Shown: piece by piece, positions 1 through 11,880 of the stretch
Layout of the letters: each line of letters begins with the position of its first letter
How positions within the stretch are numbered: the first letter of the stretch is position 1
Source: an uncultured Acidimicrobiales bacterium
GTDB taxonomy: Bacteria; Actinomycetota; Acidimicrobiia; Acidimicrobiales; UBA10347
Direction: 5' to 3'
Assembly (NCBI GenBank): GCA_937991435.1
Contig: CALKPY010000001.1
Coordinates: 1-64,000, forward strand
Length of the DNA: 64,000 bases
Notes under the pieces: model-generated
Database searches by the model: none
What the model was told of the DNA's origin: nothing
The model's input: only the letters and a program-made list of their open reading frames with translations
Position numbers and translations under genes: made by a program

Positions 1-1871
<1,871 letters not shown>

Positions 1872-1874
1872 GGC

Positions 1875-3500
1875 TCAGCCCTCCTGAGGACGAGCGATGT
1901 CAGTCTCAGGAAGCGTGACATCGCTATCGACCATGCCGGTCGACGCTGCAGCCTGGGCGGCAGCGTCGGGTGCGTCGCCAACAACTGGCTCGCTCGATTC
2001 GAACTGCGAGGCGAAGCCCGCAACGATCGACTCAAGCTCATCGGTGTCGATCTTGCCGGTGCTCTTGATGCTGTCGTACAAACCGCCATGGCGGGTGCCG
2101 ACATAATCGAGCAGCTCGTTTTCGAAGCGGCTGACATCGGTAACCGGAATGGCATCGAGGTGGCCATTGGTGCCGGCATAGAGCGACACAACTTGGCGCT
2201 CGACAGGCATTGGTGAGTTCACGCCCTGCTTAAGGAGCTCAGTCAGGCGGTACCCGCGATCGAGCTGTGCCTGTGACACTGCGTCGAGATCGGAACCGAA
2301 CGACGCAAACGCTTCGAGCTCACGGAACTGCTGCAAGTCAGACTTGAGCGTGCCTACGGCAGTCTTCATGGCTTTGATCTGCGCTGCAGAACCCACTCGC
2401 GACACCGAAACACCTACGTCTACAGCCGGGCGAAGACCCGACTTGAACATGTCGTCTTGCAGGAAGATCTGACCGTCAGTGATCGAAATCACGTTGGTGG
2501 GAATAAACGCAGACACGTCGCCCGCCTTGGTCTCAATGACAGGAAGCGCGGTGAGCGAACCTGCGCCGAGCTCATCGCTGAGCTTTGCGGCACGTTCCAG
2601 CAGACGGCTGTGCAGGTAGAAGACGTCTCCGGGGTATGCCTCGCGGCCGGGCGGACGGCGAAGCAGCAATGACATTTGGCGGTAAGCCTCGGCCTGCTTA
2701 GAAAGATCGTCGTACACAACAAGTGCGTGGTCGCCGTCTTCCATCCACTGCTGGCCAATAGCGGAACCAGCGTAAGGAGCGAGATACTTGAAGGGCGCCG
2801 GATCTGAAGCCGGAGCCACAACGACCACGGTGTATTCCATGGCGCCGATCTCTTCGAGTACCGCCACGTTCTGGGCAACGGTCGAAGCCTTTTGCCCGAT
2901 CGCTACGTAGATGCACTTCACGCCCAGGCCGCGCTGGTTGATGATCGTGTCGAGCGCAATCGTGGTCTTGCCAGTTTTGCGGTCGCCGATAATCAGCTCT
3001 CGTTGGCCACGGCCAATCGGAATGAGCGAGTCGATGGCCTTGATGCCGGTCTGCATCGGCTCGTGCACAGGCTTGCGGCCCATGATGCCTGGTGCTTGGA
3101 CTTCCATCTGACGAGTTCGAGCGCCGACAAGCGGGCCTTTTCCGTCGATTGGAGTTCCAAGAGCGTTGACGACTCGGCCTAAAAGGGCATCACCAACAGG
3201 CATCGACAAGATATTGCCGGTTGACCGAACGGTTTGTCCTTCTTGGATCTCGTCGACCTCGCCGAGAACAACGGCACCAATGGTGTCTTCGTCGAGGTTG
3301 AGAGCAAGGCCGATTGAGCCGTTCTCAAATTCGAGCATCTCGTTGACCGCCGCGTTGGGCAGCCCCGAGACACGGGCAATACCATCGCCGACCTCAACGA
3401 TGTGGCCGACCTGGCTTGCTTCGAGACTCGGCTCGAAACCTGCAAGATTCTTGCCAATCGCGGCCGTTATGGCGCTGGTGTCAATTGTGAGTTCCGACAT
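1875..3500 (-). CDS. atpA: ATP synthase F1 subunit alpha
   Basis: Non-catalytic nucleotide-binding subunit of F1, 541 aa. It has the alpha-type P-loop GDRKTGKT at residues 172-179 and the family segment [16 protein letters not shown] near 108-123. The C-terminus carries an Ala/Asp-rich extension of about 30 residues compared with E. coli. Its last codons contain the ribosome binding site of atpG, so the two genes are probably translationally coupled. Confidence 0.99.
   Translation of the reverse strand: MSELTIDTSAITAAIGKNLAGFEPSLEASQVGHIVEVGDGIARVSGLPNAAVNEMLEFENGSIGLALNLDEDTIGAVVLGEVDEIQEGQTVRSTGNILSMPVGDALLGRVVNALGTPIDGKGPLVGARTRQMEVQAPGIMGRKPVHEPMQTGIKAIDSLIPIGRGQRELIIGDRKTGKTTIALDTIINQRGLGVKCIYVAIGQKASTVAQNVAVLEEIGAMEYTVVVVAPASDPAPFKYLAPYAGSAIGQQWMEDGDHALVVYDDLSKQAEAYRQMSLLLRRPPGREAYPGDVFYLHSRLLERAAKLSDELGAGSLTALPVIETKAGDVSAFIPTNVISITDGQIFLQDDMFKSGLRPAVDVGVSVSRVGSAAQIKAMKTAVGTLKSDLQQFRELEAFASFGSDLDAVSQAQLDRGYRLTELLKQGVNSPMPVERQVVSLYAGTNGHLDAIPVTDVSRFENELLDYVGTRHGGLYDSIKSTGKIDTDELESIVAGFASQFESSEPVVGDAPDAAAQAAASTGMVDSDVTLPETDIARPQEG
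1880..1885 (-). promoter_or_regulatory. Ribosome binding site that fixes the atpG ATT start
   Basis: On the minus strand AGGAGG occupies 1885-1880, inside the last codons of atpA. Eight bases separate it from the ATT at 1871, which is optimal spacing. No such site precedes the downstream ATG at 1796. Confidence 0.75.
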
Positions 3501-3515
3501 GTGCGTCTCCTCGGG

Positions 3516-4040
3516 CTACAGCGACTCACGCAGCCGGCTGAGCCGGGTGCGCACGCTTCCATCGATAACGGTGTCGCCGATCGTGGTGACGAGGCCACCA
3601 ACGACTGACGAATCCTGAATGACCTTGACATCAACCTCGGTGCCGACCTTTTTGGCGAGAGCGGCGGCAAGCCGATCGCGCTGATCGTCAGACAACGGGA
3701 CGGCAGAACGCACAGTTGCGACCTGCTTTGACTGCGAAGTTGCAGCCTTTTCGGCGAGCGCCGCGGCAATTTTTCCGAGATCAGCTCCGCGGCCTGCACC
3801 GACAACCATCGACACGAGACCTTTGGTGGCCGGTCGGGTCTTGCCGTCAAGCAGGTCGTCCATGATCTGCATGCGGCGTTCTGCCGGAATGCGAGCATCG
3901 CTGAGCGTGTTGCGAAGCTCGTCGTTTGTATCGACGGCACGACCAACGGCGAACAGTTCGTCGCTAATAGCGCTCACATCGCCTTCGGCTTCGGCGACAG
4001 CAAGCATGGCTGTGGCATATCCCTGAACACGGTCGCTCAT
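3516..4040 (-). CDS. atpH: ATP synthase F1 subunit delta
   Basis: Peripheral-stalk cap joining F1 to the b subunits, 174 aa, normal length. It starts with MSDRVQGYATAMLAVAEAEG and ends with the typical GDTVIDGSVRTRLSRLRESL. It overlaps the end of atpF by 4 bases (ATGA). It is a free-standing delta, unlike the b-delta fusion known from mycobacteria. Confidence 0.96.
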   Translation of the reverse strand: MSDRVQGYATAMLAVAEAEGDVSAISDELFAVGRAVDTNDELRNTLSDARIPAERRMQIMDDLLDGKTRPATKGLVSMVVGAGRGADLGKIAAALAEKAATSQSKQVATVRSAVPLSDDQRDRLAAALAKKVGTEVDVKVIQDSSVVGGLVTTIGDTVIDGSVRTRLSRLRESL

Positions 4041-4570
4041 GATGATGCTCCCAGCTGGCTGATGTAGCTCTCGATGAGATCGCCGTGGCCACCAGCATCG
4101 AGACTTGACCGAACCACTTGTTCAGCCGCTCCCACTGCCTGAGCCGCGACTTCGGCCTGCATGTCGGCGTTGGCTTGCACCTTCATTGCAGAAACATCGC
4201 TTTGCGCCTTGGTCCACGCGTCGTTGACCATCTGTTGGGTGCGGGCGTTTGAATCGACACGAAGTTGCTGTGCAGACTCGCGAGCTTCGGCGATGATGCG
4301 CTCTGATTCTGCGGCTGGGTCACCGAGTTCGGCTCGCGTTGCAGCGATCTTGGCCTGTGCTTCTGCCGTTGCGTCTTCGGCGGCAGTTGCATCAGCGACT
4401 GCGTCGGCTTGCCCTTGATCGAGCGCCTTTTTGACGAGCGGGAAGACCTTCCAGGCGAGTAGTCCGAACACCACGAGGAACGCAAGTAGCCCCCACCAGA
4501 ATTCTAAAACGTCACCTGGCAGGAATCGGCCGTTGGGACCTTCTGCCGCGAGTAGTTGGAGTGTGCTCAT
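4037..4570 (-). CDS. atpF: ATP synthase Fo subunit b
   Basis: Peripheral-stalk subunit, 177 aa. One N-terminal membrane segment (about residues 25-45, FWWGLLAFLVVFGLLAWKVF) is followed by a long charged and Ala-rich helix suited to dimerisation. It lies directly after a second, different b-type gene (4573-5133), with which it probably forms a b/b' heterodimer. Confidence 0.92.
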   Translation of the reverse strand: MSTLQLLAAEGPNGRFLPGDVLEFWWGLLAFLVVFGLLAWKVFPLVKKALDQGQADAVADATAAEDATAEAQAKIAATRAELGDPAAESERIIAEARESAQQLRVDSNARTQQMVNDAWTKAQSDVSAMKVQANADMQAEVAAQAVGAAEQVVRSSLDAGGHGDLIESYISQLGASS

Positions 4571-4572
4571 GC

Positions 4573-5133
4573 TCAGCCTTTGACCCGGTTGAGGAACGAA
4601 TCGATTACCGACTGGTTCGAGGCGACGTCGACGTTGGTACCGAGCACCTTGCCCGCCGCGCCAGCTGCTAGCTCAGAAACCGGACCTCGTGCGCCAGCCA
4701 TCGCTGTCACCCGTGCGGAGTCGATTTCGCGTTGAGCATTGGAGCGCAGCTTGCCGATTTGTTCTTCGACTGCGGCCATGGCCTGGGCGCGCTCTTCGTC
4801 AGCTTCGGCTCGTGCTGCATCGACGATGCTTGCGGCCTCGGCTTTGGCGACATTGAGGTGGTCATTGTGGGCAGCTCTGATCTGGGCCAGCTCGGACTCG
4901 GAATCGGAGACAGAGTCCAGTCCGGCAGCGACCTTTGCGCGCCGTTCATCGCGGCCAGCCATGATCGGCGGCAGAAGAACGAACTTCATCAATGCCCATA
5001 GGCCGAAGAACGCCAATCCCGACCAGATCATCTCTGGAACGGCAGGAAGAATCGGATTGAAAGTTCCTTCATCTTCGGCCGCTTCTTCAGCGAAAAGCAG
5101 CAGACCCAGCATGGGGTCAATAGGTAACGTCAC
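4573..5133 (-). CDS. atpF: ATP synthase Fo subunit b' (second b-type subunit)
   Basis: Second peripheral-stalk subunit, 186 aa. An acidic N-terminal stretch (AEEAAEDEGTFNP) precedes one membrane helix (about residues 33-53) and a long amphipathic helix. It is clearly b-type but diverged from the neighbouring atpF. Two b genes in tandem are known from phototrophic bacteria, chloroplasts and some other lineages. Which copy corresponds to b and which to b' cannot be settled from sequence alone. Confidence 0.88.
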   Translation of the reverse strand: MTLPIDPMLGLLLFAEEAAEDEGTFNPILPAVPEMIWSGLAFFGLWALMKFVLLPPIMAGRDERRAKVAAGLDSVSDSESELAQIRAAHNDHLNVAKAEAASIVDAARAEADEERAQAMAAVEEQIGKLRSNAQREIDSARVTAMAGARGPVSELAAGAAGKVLGTNVDVASNQSVIDSFLNRVKG

Positions 5134-5182
5134 GTAACACCTCCTCGATGCGGTATGTCGTCAGATGTCCCGGTGGGACGAA

Positions 5183-6352
<1,170 letters not shown>

Positions 6353-6356
<4 letters not shown>

Positions 6357-6841
6357 GATGCCACGGACTCCTTGTGAGGTTTAGACGCGAGGCCGGCTCC
6401 GGGCTTGAGACCCGGATACGCCAGACTTGCAGAGATGTATCGCAGCTCCCAGAACAGAAGCCCGAGGTGGGTGACGATGATGGTGACGCCGAGCGCAACC
6501 AGATCGACCCAGGTTTCATTGCGAACGAGAATCACGACGGCGCTGATAATGCCTAGTCGGATCAGGAAGCCGAACATTGCGCCGCCAGCCATCGCCGCGA
6601 ACGAGATCTTGGCGCAGGTGGCGATGATCCAGGCCGAAACAAAGACATTGACCAATACGAGACCAAGCCCGAGCGCAACCGAAGCGGCGCCATCGGTGCC
6701 CCAAATCAACGCGCCGATCAGAATCAACGGGGGTGCGATCACCGCGCCGCGTTTGATCATGTCAAGACCAACCTGCATGGCAGGCGACGGGCCTTCGAAT
6801 CGGCTGAGCAGCGGATTCGCTTCGTTGACGTGCACGTTCAT
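6353..6841 (-). CDS. AtpI-like membrane protein of the ATP synthase operon
   Basis: 162 aa with four hydrophobic segments. Its position at the head of the atp operon and its topology fit the AtpI family, which is thought to help assemble the c-ring. Sequence similarity in this family is weak, so the assignment rests largely on context. The ATG at 6841 overlaps the end of the preceding small gene (ATGA). Confidence 0.72.
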
Positions 6842-7110
6842 TTTCGGCGCTCGTTCCGCCGTGCGGTGCGCTCGGTTTCGGCAACCTGCATTTGGGTGCG
6901 ATAGGTCAACCAGATGCTGTACGACGCACCAATGAAACCGGCGAGAGCGAAGACGAGAAGAAAGATCGGAGTTGTGCCAACCACCGCGTCGACAGCCCAA
7001 CCGACAGCAGCCGCGGCAAGTGCGGCCACGACGAGTTCATACGCACCGGTACTGCGGTGCATCGCACCGACCATCTCGCGTGTGATCTCGCGCTCTGGCG
7101 AAGCTGTCAC
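6838..7110 (-). CDS. AtpZ-like small membrane protein
   Basis: 90 aa with two membrane helices (about residues 23-43 and 48-68) and a basic C-terminal tail. This is the topology of AtpZ/ATPase gene 1 proteins found ahead of AtpI. The start is taken as GTG 7110, with GAGG just upstream; the nearby ATG at 7121 is out of frame. First gene of the atp operon. Confidence 0.68.
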   Translation of the reverse strand: MTASPEREITREMVGAMHRSTGAYELVVAALAAAAVGWAVDAVVGTTPIFLLVFALAGFIGASYSIWLTYRTQMQVAETERTARRNERRK

Positions 7111-7284
7111 TGGGACCTCATGGGGGAAGTTGCAACTACGTGTACAGGCACCAAGTGAAAGGGGTCTACGAGAGCCCCTACACGCTCGCCTGTGACTATG
7201 TGAATCTATACACAAAGTCTCATTGCCGCCACATTTGACGGGGATTTCAGCCAGTTTTCTTTTTTGCGTGAGCTTGATTCGTTG
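7111..7284 (-). promoter_or_regulatory. Leader and probable promoter region of the atp operon, nested hairpin
   Basis: This 174-base gap separates tsaC from the atp operon. It contains two nested inverted repeats: ACAGGC (7144-7149) with GCCTGT (7188-7193), enclosing AGGGG (7160-7164) with CCCCT (7175-7179). Upstream on the minus strand is an AT-rich stretch around 7196-7220 (TTGTGTATAGATTCACATAG) that could hold a -10 region. No T-run follows the hairpins, so they look more like 5'-leader structure than a terminator. Confidence 0.4.
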
Positions 7285-7911
7285 TCATCTGGTCGTCTTG
7301 GCCGACGCCGCCTGGAGCATCGCTACCGTCACCGGGCCATCACGAAACACGACCCACTCCCCACTCTCGGTCATTCGTGCGACGGTCGATGCCATCGCTG
7401 TGCAGGCTCCCCCGTCGACAATCAGCCCGACGGGCCCGGTCAGGCTCGCCGCCGCATCGAGAGCAAACGACGCTGTCTCGCTTCCAGTTCTATTCGCACT
7501 CGTCACCGCAAGCGGACCAACGCGAGCCGCGAGTGACCGGAGCCATTCATGAGCCGGACACCTGATGCCGATCGTGCCATCTTCGCGGCCTAGCCAATCG
7601 CCGAGACCGAAGCGACGTTGAACCACCATGGTGAGCGGACCGGGCCAAAGCTGTTCCGCTACCTGCTGCGAGACGGCATCAACAGCGCCAAGCAACTTCG
7701 CCTGCTCGAGGTCAGCCACGATCAAAGCAATCGACCGCTGCACTGGGCGGTCCTTCAACGCGAACAGATGATCCACGGCTTGCTCGTTGCTTGCGAGAGC
7801 GGCAAGGCCGTAGACGGTGTCAGTCGGCACCACCACTGACTCGCCACGGCCAAGCGCTGCAGAGGCGGCATCGACCGCCGACTCCGACACGGCAATGACT
7901 TCTACCGACAT
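7285..7911 (-). CDS. tsaC: L-threonylcarbamoyladenylate synthase (TsaC/Sua5/YrdC family)
   Basis: Makes threonylcarbamoyl-AMP from threonine, bicarbonate and ATP for t6A modification of tRNAs. 208 aa, the length of the single-domain TsaC type without the Sua5 C-terminal domain. Recognisable are the N-terminal VPTDTVYGLAA, the KDRP loop and the TSANRTG motif near residue 138. The usual actinobacterial neighbour of prmC. Confidence 0.94.
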   Translation of the reverse strand: MSVEVIAVSESAVDAASAALGRGESVVVPTDTVYGLAALASNEQAVDHLFALKDRPVQRSIALIVADLEQAKLLGAVDAVSQQVAEQLWPGPLTMVVQRRFGLGDWLGREDGTIGIRCPAHEWLRSLAARVGPLAVTSANRTGSETASFALDAAASLTGPVGLIVDGGACTAMASTVARMTESGEWVVFRDGPVTVAMLQAASAKTTR

Positions 7912-7942
7912 AGTTTTGCTCTCGTTTCTCGCGCGTTGTTTC

Positions 7943-8860
7943 TTACCGGCGACGAGCGATCAACGCCCGGTCTCTGCCCGCCAGGTCTCGATGGACTTCG
8001 ATCGACGCATAGCCGGCACGTTCGGCCATCTGTTTGGCCGCTTCGAGCTGCGTTTCACCGAGTTCCAGCACCAGCACCCCGTCGCTTCGTAACCATGCAA
8101 CGGCCCCAGCGATCAGAATCTCGGCAGCTTCCAGCCCGGTAGGGCCCGAGCGCAGCGCTTGGCGTGGTTCCCAATCGTTGACGACGGCCGGAAGTTGTTC
8201 GTGATCGCCGATGTAGGGCGGGTTCGAAATGATCAGATCGAACTCGCCGAGGCGTTCGACAGGCAACGCTTCGAACCAGCTTCCTTCGCGCAGCTCGACT
8301 CGGGCGGCAGGGCGCCCCAGGCCGGCGGTGTTCGCACGAGCCGCGGCGAGAGCATCGGCGGATATGTCGGTACAAATCATCTGCAGCCTGAGGTGTTCGC
8401 TCACCAGCGACAGGCCAATACAGCCGCTGCCGGTGCCCAGGTCAGCCGCGAGCAGGCTCCGGTCGCCGGCACGATGTTGCAGCCGGGTCAACTCGTCAAG
8501 CGCCAAGCCGGCCACGGTCTCTGTTTCTGGTCGCGGAATCAGCACCCGCGCGTCGACAGCAAGGTCCAGTGAACGAAACGCCCAGCGTCCAAGCACATAT
8601 TGCAGCGGCTCACCCTGCAGACGCCGTTCCAGCATCGAATCAAAGTGAGCGACTGCGCGTACGGTGGCGAAGTCGTCGAGCGTCAACGCAAACTCGCCCG
8701 GCTCGCAACCTGATGCCTCTTCGACAATGCGCCGGGCTTCGATCTCGGCAAAGTCTTCACCTGCCGAAGCCAACCGAGTCACAGCCTCGGAATAGAAGGA
8801 TCGCCAAGGCACGCCGTCAGACGTGTCGGCGACCGGTTCGGGGGTTGGTTTGTCAGTCAT
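7943..8860 (-). CDS. prmC: Peptide chain release factor N5-glutamine methyltransferase
   Basis: Methylates the glutamine of the GGQ motif in release factors using S-adenosylmethionine. With the ATG at 8860 the protein is 305 aa. It has the SAM-binding DLGTGSGCI at 140-148 and the catalytic NPPY at 213-216. The chosen start overlaps the stop codon of prfA, its substrate gene. A longer form from 8887 is possible but would reach further into prfA. Confidence 0.95.
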   Translation of the reverse strand: MTDKPTPEPVADTSDGVPWRSFYSEAVTRLASAGEDFAEIEARRIVEEASGCEPGEFALTLDDFATVRAVAHFDSMLERRLQGEPLQYVLGRWAFRSLDLAVDARVLIPRPETETVAGLALDELTRLQHRAGDRSLLAADLGTGSGCIGLSLVSEHLRLQMICTDISADALAAARANTAGLGRPAARVELREGSWFEALPVERLGEFDLIISNPPYIGDHEQLPAVVNDWEPRQALRSGPTGLEAAEILIAGAVAWLRSDGVLVLELGETQLEAAKQMAERAGYASIEVHRDLAGRDRALIARRR

Positions 8861-9917
8861 CGCCCGAAAGCTGTTCGGCCCGTTCATGCTGCATCAACGG
8901 GTCGATCACATCTGCCATTGCACCGGCCAGCACCTTGTCGAGCTTGTAGACAGTGAGCCCTATGCGATGATCCGTGACGCGGTTCTCTTTGTAGTTGTAG
9001 GTGCGAATCTTCTCACTGCGTCCACCGCCGCCAATCTGGCCCTTGCGCATGTCACTGGCTTCGTCAGCCGCCCGTTGCTGTTCTGCTTGCAGAATGCGAG
9101 CGCGCAACACCTGCATTGCTTTGGCCTTGTTCTGAAGCTGGCTCTTCTCGTCTTGCATCGACACGACCACGCCGGTCGGTTTGTGGGTGATCCGAACCGC
9201 AGAGTCGGTGGTGTTCACCGATTGTCCTCCCGGTCCCGATGCTCGGAATACGTCTACTTGCAGGTCATTGTCGTCGATGTTGACCTCGACCTCTTTTGCT
9301 TCGGGAAGCACAGAAACCGTGGCCGACGAAGTGTGCACTCGGCCCTGTGATTCAGTGACGGGCACACGTTGCACCCGGTGCACACCGCCTTCGAACTTCA
9401 TGTGCGACCACACCGACGCGCCTCGCAAGACGAAAATGATGGTTGAGAACCCGCCCATGTCGCTTTCGTTGGCCTCGAGCGTGTCGAACTTCCACTTCTG
9501 CACCGTCGAGTAGCTGCGATACATCTCGAACAGGTCACGGGCGAACAGGTTCGCTTCCTCGCCGCCTTCGGCACCGCGAATTTCGACGATGACATTGCGC
9601 CCGTCGTTGGGGTCTTTGGGGATCAACAGCTCGTCGAGCCGCTCCGACGCATCGGCGGAAGCCTTTTCTGCTTCGGTGATCTCTTCGGCGAGCATGGCGC
9701 GTTCGTCGCCACTACTTTCGGCGTGCATTTCACGGGCGACGAGCACGTCTTCGTCGGCAGATCGCATCTCATTGATGCAGGCAACAATGTCAGACAGTTC
9801 CTTGTACCGGCGAGTCGTCTCCGCGTAGTTCGTGCGGTCCTTGACAAGTTCGGGGTCTGCGAGTTGTTGCTCGACGTTGTGGAACTCGCGCAGGAGTTCG
9901 TCGTGCAGTTCGCTCAC
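8853..9917 (-). CDS. prfA: Peptide chain release factor 1
   Basis: Reads UAA/UAG stop codons and triggers peptide release. 354 aa. The GGQ motif is at 230-232. The PxT codon-recognition motif appears as PVT at 186-188, which marks RF1 rather than RF2. It overlaps the 3' end of the preceding unknown gene by 4 bases. Confidence 0.97.
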   Translation of the reverse strand: MSELHDELLREFHNVEQQLADPELVKDRTNYAETTRRYKELSDIVACINEMRSADEDVLVAREMHAESSGDERAMLAEEITEAEKASADASERLDELLIPKDPNDGRNVIVEIRGAEGGEEANLFARDLFEMYRSYSTVQKWKFDTLEANESDMGGFSTIIFVLRGASVWSHMKFEGGVHRVQRVPVTESQGRVHTSSATVSVLPEAKEVEVNIDDNDLQVDVFRASGPGGQSVNTTDSAVRITHKPTGVVVSMQDEKSQLQNKAKAMQVLRARILQAEQQRAADEASDMRKGQIGGGGRSEKIRTYNYKENRVTDHRIGLTVYKLDKVLAGAMADVIDPLMQHERAEQLSGDD

Positions 9918-10951
9918 TGTTGCACGCTACCGGCGACCGTCTCTGCCTCGCCGCCAGACCACGGTTCATCGCTCGCGATCACGACAGTCGAAAGGCGCAT
10001 ACGATCGATCAGCCCCATAGTGGCGGGATGCCGGTCGCGTGCAGGAAGCACGAACACCACCCGCGCCACATTTTCGCGAGCTGCCACATCAGCCGCATGC
10101 GGTGCCAGGCCGGGATCGATTCCGACACTAAAGGCGACGAGAGCAGTCTGACCATCTGAGTCGATCGCTGTCGCAAACGCCGGAGCAGTGTCGTAGAGAC
10201 CGGTGCGCGCGACCGCCGGCTCGACCGGCATGATCTGCGAAAGGCCAAGCTCGCGCAGCGGCCCCTCGTCGGTGCGTCCATCGAGCAACTCGGCTCTGAG
10301 CCAGCGCTCGCGCACGATGCGACTCAGGGGGTGCGGCGGGGCGCCGCGTTGTCGATGTTGAGCAACCTGGTCGACGACTTGTTGGAGCGCGTCGTTGGGC
10401 GTGAGGCCAGGGTTCATCACGGCGAACGCACCCTGGTCATAGGCGCCAACCCCAACATCGAGGCGTTGTTCGTCACCTGCGCCGGTCACCCGTGCCACCT
10501 CGACCCCTTGGCACTCTGCGGTGATGACGCCGTGCTCGACGATGACCCGCACGCCAGCGGCTGCGAACGCGTCGGCGATGTCTTGTCGTAATGCCGATGG
10601 AGCGATGTAGACGTGCGGTTCTGCCTCGCACACAACAAGTTCGGTCCCTGTTGCCACCATGACGATGGGGCACGGTTCGAACTGAGCGGCTCGACGAGCG
10701 ACGGTTGCCCCATCAGAGTTGACGATGAGCGTCAGATCGCTGGCCTGGTGACGTGCTGCGTGCAAAAGCGCCTGCCCAAAAGCTGCAACCGGATCACCCT
10801 CAACAAGGGTGACCGCAGCGTGGCCGTCGACGAGCGACGCGCCCCACGGCAGCGGGTAGAGCTCGCCAGCTTCTCGGCCGAGCGACTCGCGGGCAAGAGA
10901 GCGCAGTTTTGCCGACCAGATCGATGCCTTCTGGTCGGCGGAGAGTGCCAG
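9914..10951 (-). CDS. Conserved-looking protein of unknown function, apparent CTG start
   Basis: I do not recognise a family. Reading from CTG 10951 gives a soluble, alternating alpha/beta-looking protein of 345 aa. The first ATG/GTG/TTG in frame is a TTG at 10765, but 62 further codons upstream keep coding character (for example ELYPLPWGASLVDGHAAVTL) and contain none of the standard starts. A GAGGAG ribosome binding site (10965-10960) lies 8 bases before the CTG and overlaps the rpmE stop region. The place between rpmE and prfA suggests a translation-related role, but that is only context. GTA at 10960 is in frame but less likely as a start. Confidence 0.72.
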   Translation of the reverse strand: MALSADQKASIWSAKLRSLARESLGREAGELYPLPWGASLVDGHAAVTLVEGDPVAAFGQALLHAARHQASDLTLIVNSDGATVARRAAQFEPCPIVMVATGTELVVCEAEPHVYIAPSALRQDIADAFAAAGVRVIVEHGVITAECQGVEVARVTGAGDEQRLDVGVGAYDQGAFAVMNPGLTPNDALQQVVDQVAQHRQRGAPPHPLSRIVRERWLRAELLDGRTDEGPLRELGLSQIMPVEPAVARTGLYDTAPAFATAIDSDGQTALVAFSVGIDPGLAPHAADVAARENVARVVFVLPARDRHPATMGLIDRMRLSTVVIASDEPWSGGEAETVAGSVQQ

Positions 10952-10956
10952 AGTGG

Positions 10957-11331
10957 CTACTCCTCTTCGGTGGCGTCGCCACCGTCAGCATCTTCGACAG
11001 GTGCATCAGCAACGGGTGCTTGTGCAACCGGTGCTTGTGCGGTTTCGCTTGCTTCTTCGCCAGCAGGAGCTTCTTCGCCCGGCTTTTGCTTGCGACGGCC
11101 GTAGCGCTTCTCGAAACGCTCGACGCGACCAGCGGTATCGATGATCGTCATCGTACCCGTGTAGAAGGGGTGGCTTGCTGCCGAGATCTCGACCTTGGCC
11201 AGCGGGTATTCGACACCGTCAACTTCGGTGGTTTCGTCGGTTTTGATCGTCGACCGGGTGACGAAACTGGTGCCGTTCTGGGTGTCGAGGAAGACCACGT
11301 CACGGTACTCAGGATGAATGTCGGGCTTCAT
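10957..11331 (-). CDS. rpmE: 50S ribosomal protein bL31, zinc-independent (type B) form with acidic tail
   Basis: 124 aa. The core ([17 protein letters not shown] to EKRYGRRK, about residues 1-78) matches type B L31: no CxxC zinc ribbon, and an SHPFYTG motif. About 45 further residues form an Ala/Glu/Pro-rich acidic tail not found in ordinary L31. Type B copies are often zinc-starvation paralogues, but this one sits at the standard rpmE-prfA locus, so it may be the main L31. Confidence 0.93.
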   Translation of the reverse strand: MKPDIHPEYRDVVFLDTQNGTSFVTRSTIKTDETTEVDGVEYPLAKVEISAASHPFYTGTMTIIDTAGRVERFEKRYGRRKQKPGEEAPAGEEASETAQAPVAQAPVADAPVEDADGGDATEEE

Positions 11332-11441
11332 GTCGGCTCGCAGTCTTTCGGGGCGGAGGCAATTCGAATGATGGTTCCTGGATACCCCAGGTGGGAGCTC
11401 CGTTGACAATAGTGAATGGAGATGTGTCAATGGAGATGTCC

Positions 11442-11471
11442 GGGGAAACCGCCGCCTCTGGCGGTTTCCCC
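11442..11471 (-). terminator. Strong hairpin after rplL, probable terminator
   Basis: Perfect 12-base-pair inverted repeat GGGGAAACCGCC (11442-11453) and GGCGGTTTCCCC (11460-11471) with a 6-base loop, 36 bases after the rplL stop. No T-run follows on either strand. It could be a U-less terminator or an RNA-stabilising 3' stem. It separates rplJL from rpmE. Confidence 0.6.
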
Positions 11472-11506
11472 GATCGATCAGCAGCGGCACTCAACGTGCC
11501 GCTAGA

Positions 11507-11878
11507 TCACTTGAGGTCGACCTGAGCGCCGGCCTCTTCGAGAGAGGCCTTGGCCTTCTCTGCGTCTTCCTTCTTGGCGCCTTCGAGCACTGGCTTTGGC
11601 AGTGACTCGACGAGCTCTTTGGCTTCTTTGAGGCCCAGACCCGTGATGGATCGAACTTCCTTGATAACTGCAATCTTTTTGGCGCCTTCGGCGATGAGAA
11701 CAACGTCATATGCGTCTTTCTCCTCTTCGGCAGCTCCGCCAGCAGCAGGAGCTGCTGCCATTGCAACGGGAGCAGCAGCGGTGACATCGAACTTCTCTTC
11801 GAATGCCGTGAGCAGTTCACTCAATTCGAGGACTGTCATGCCCTCGATCGTGGAGAGTACGTCTTCAACCTTGGACAT
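11507..11878 (-). CDS. rplL: 50S ribosomal protein bL12 (L7/L12)
   Basis: Stalk protein that recruits translation factors, 123 aa. It has an N-terminal dimerisation helix, an Ala-rich hinge ([19 protein letters not shown], about residues 34-52) and a C-terminal domain containing [20 protein letters not shown]. It follows rplJ after 2 bases. A strong hairpin follows and rpoB does not come next. Confidence 0.98.
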   Translation of the reverse strand: MSKVEDVLSTIEGMTVLELSELLTAFEEKFDVTAAAPVAMAAAPAAGGAAEEEKDAYDVVLIAEGAKKIAVIKEVRSITGLGLKEAKELVESLPKPVLEGAKKEDAEKAKASLEEAGAQVDLK

Positions 11879-11880
11879 GA

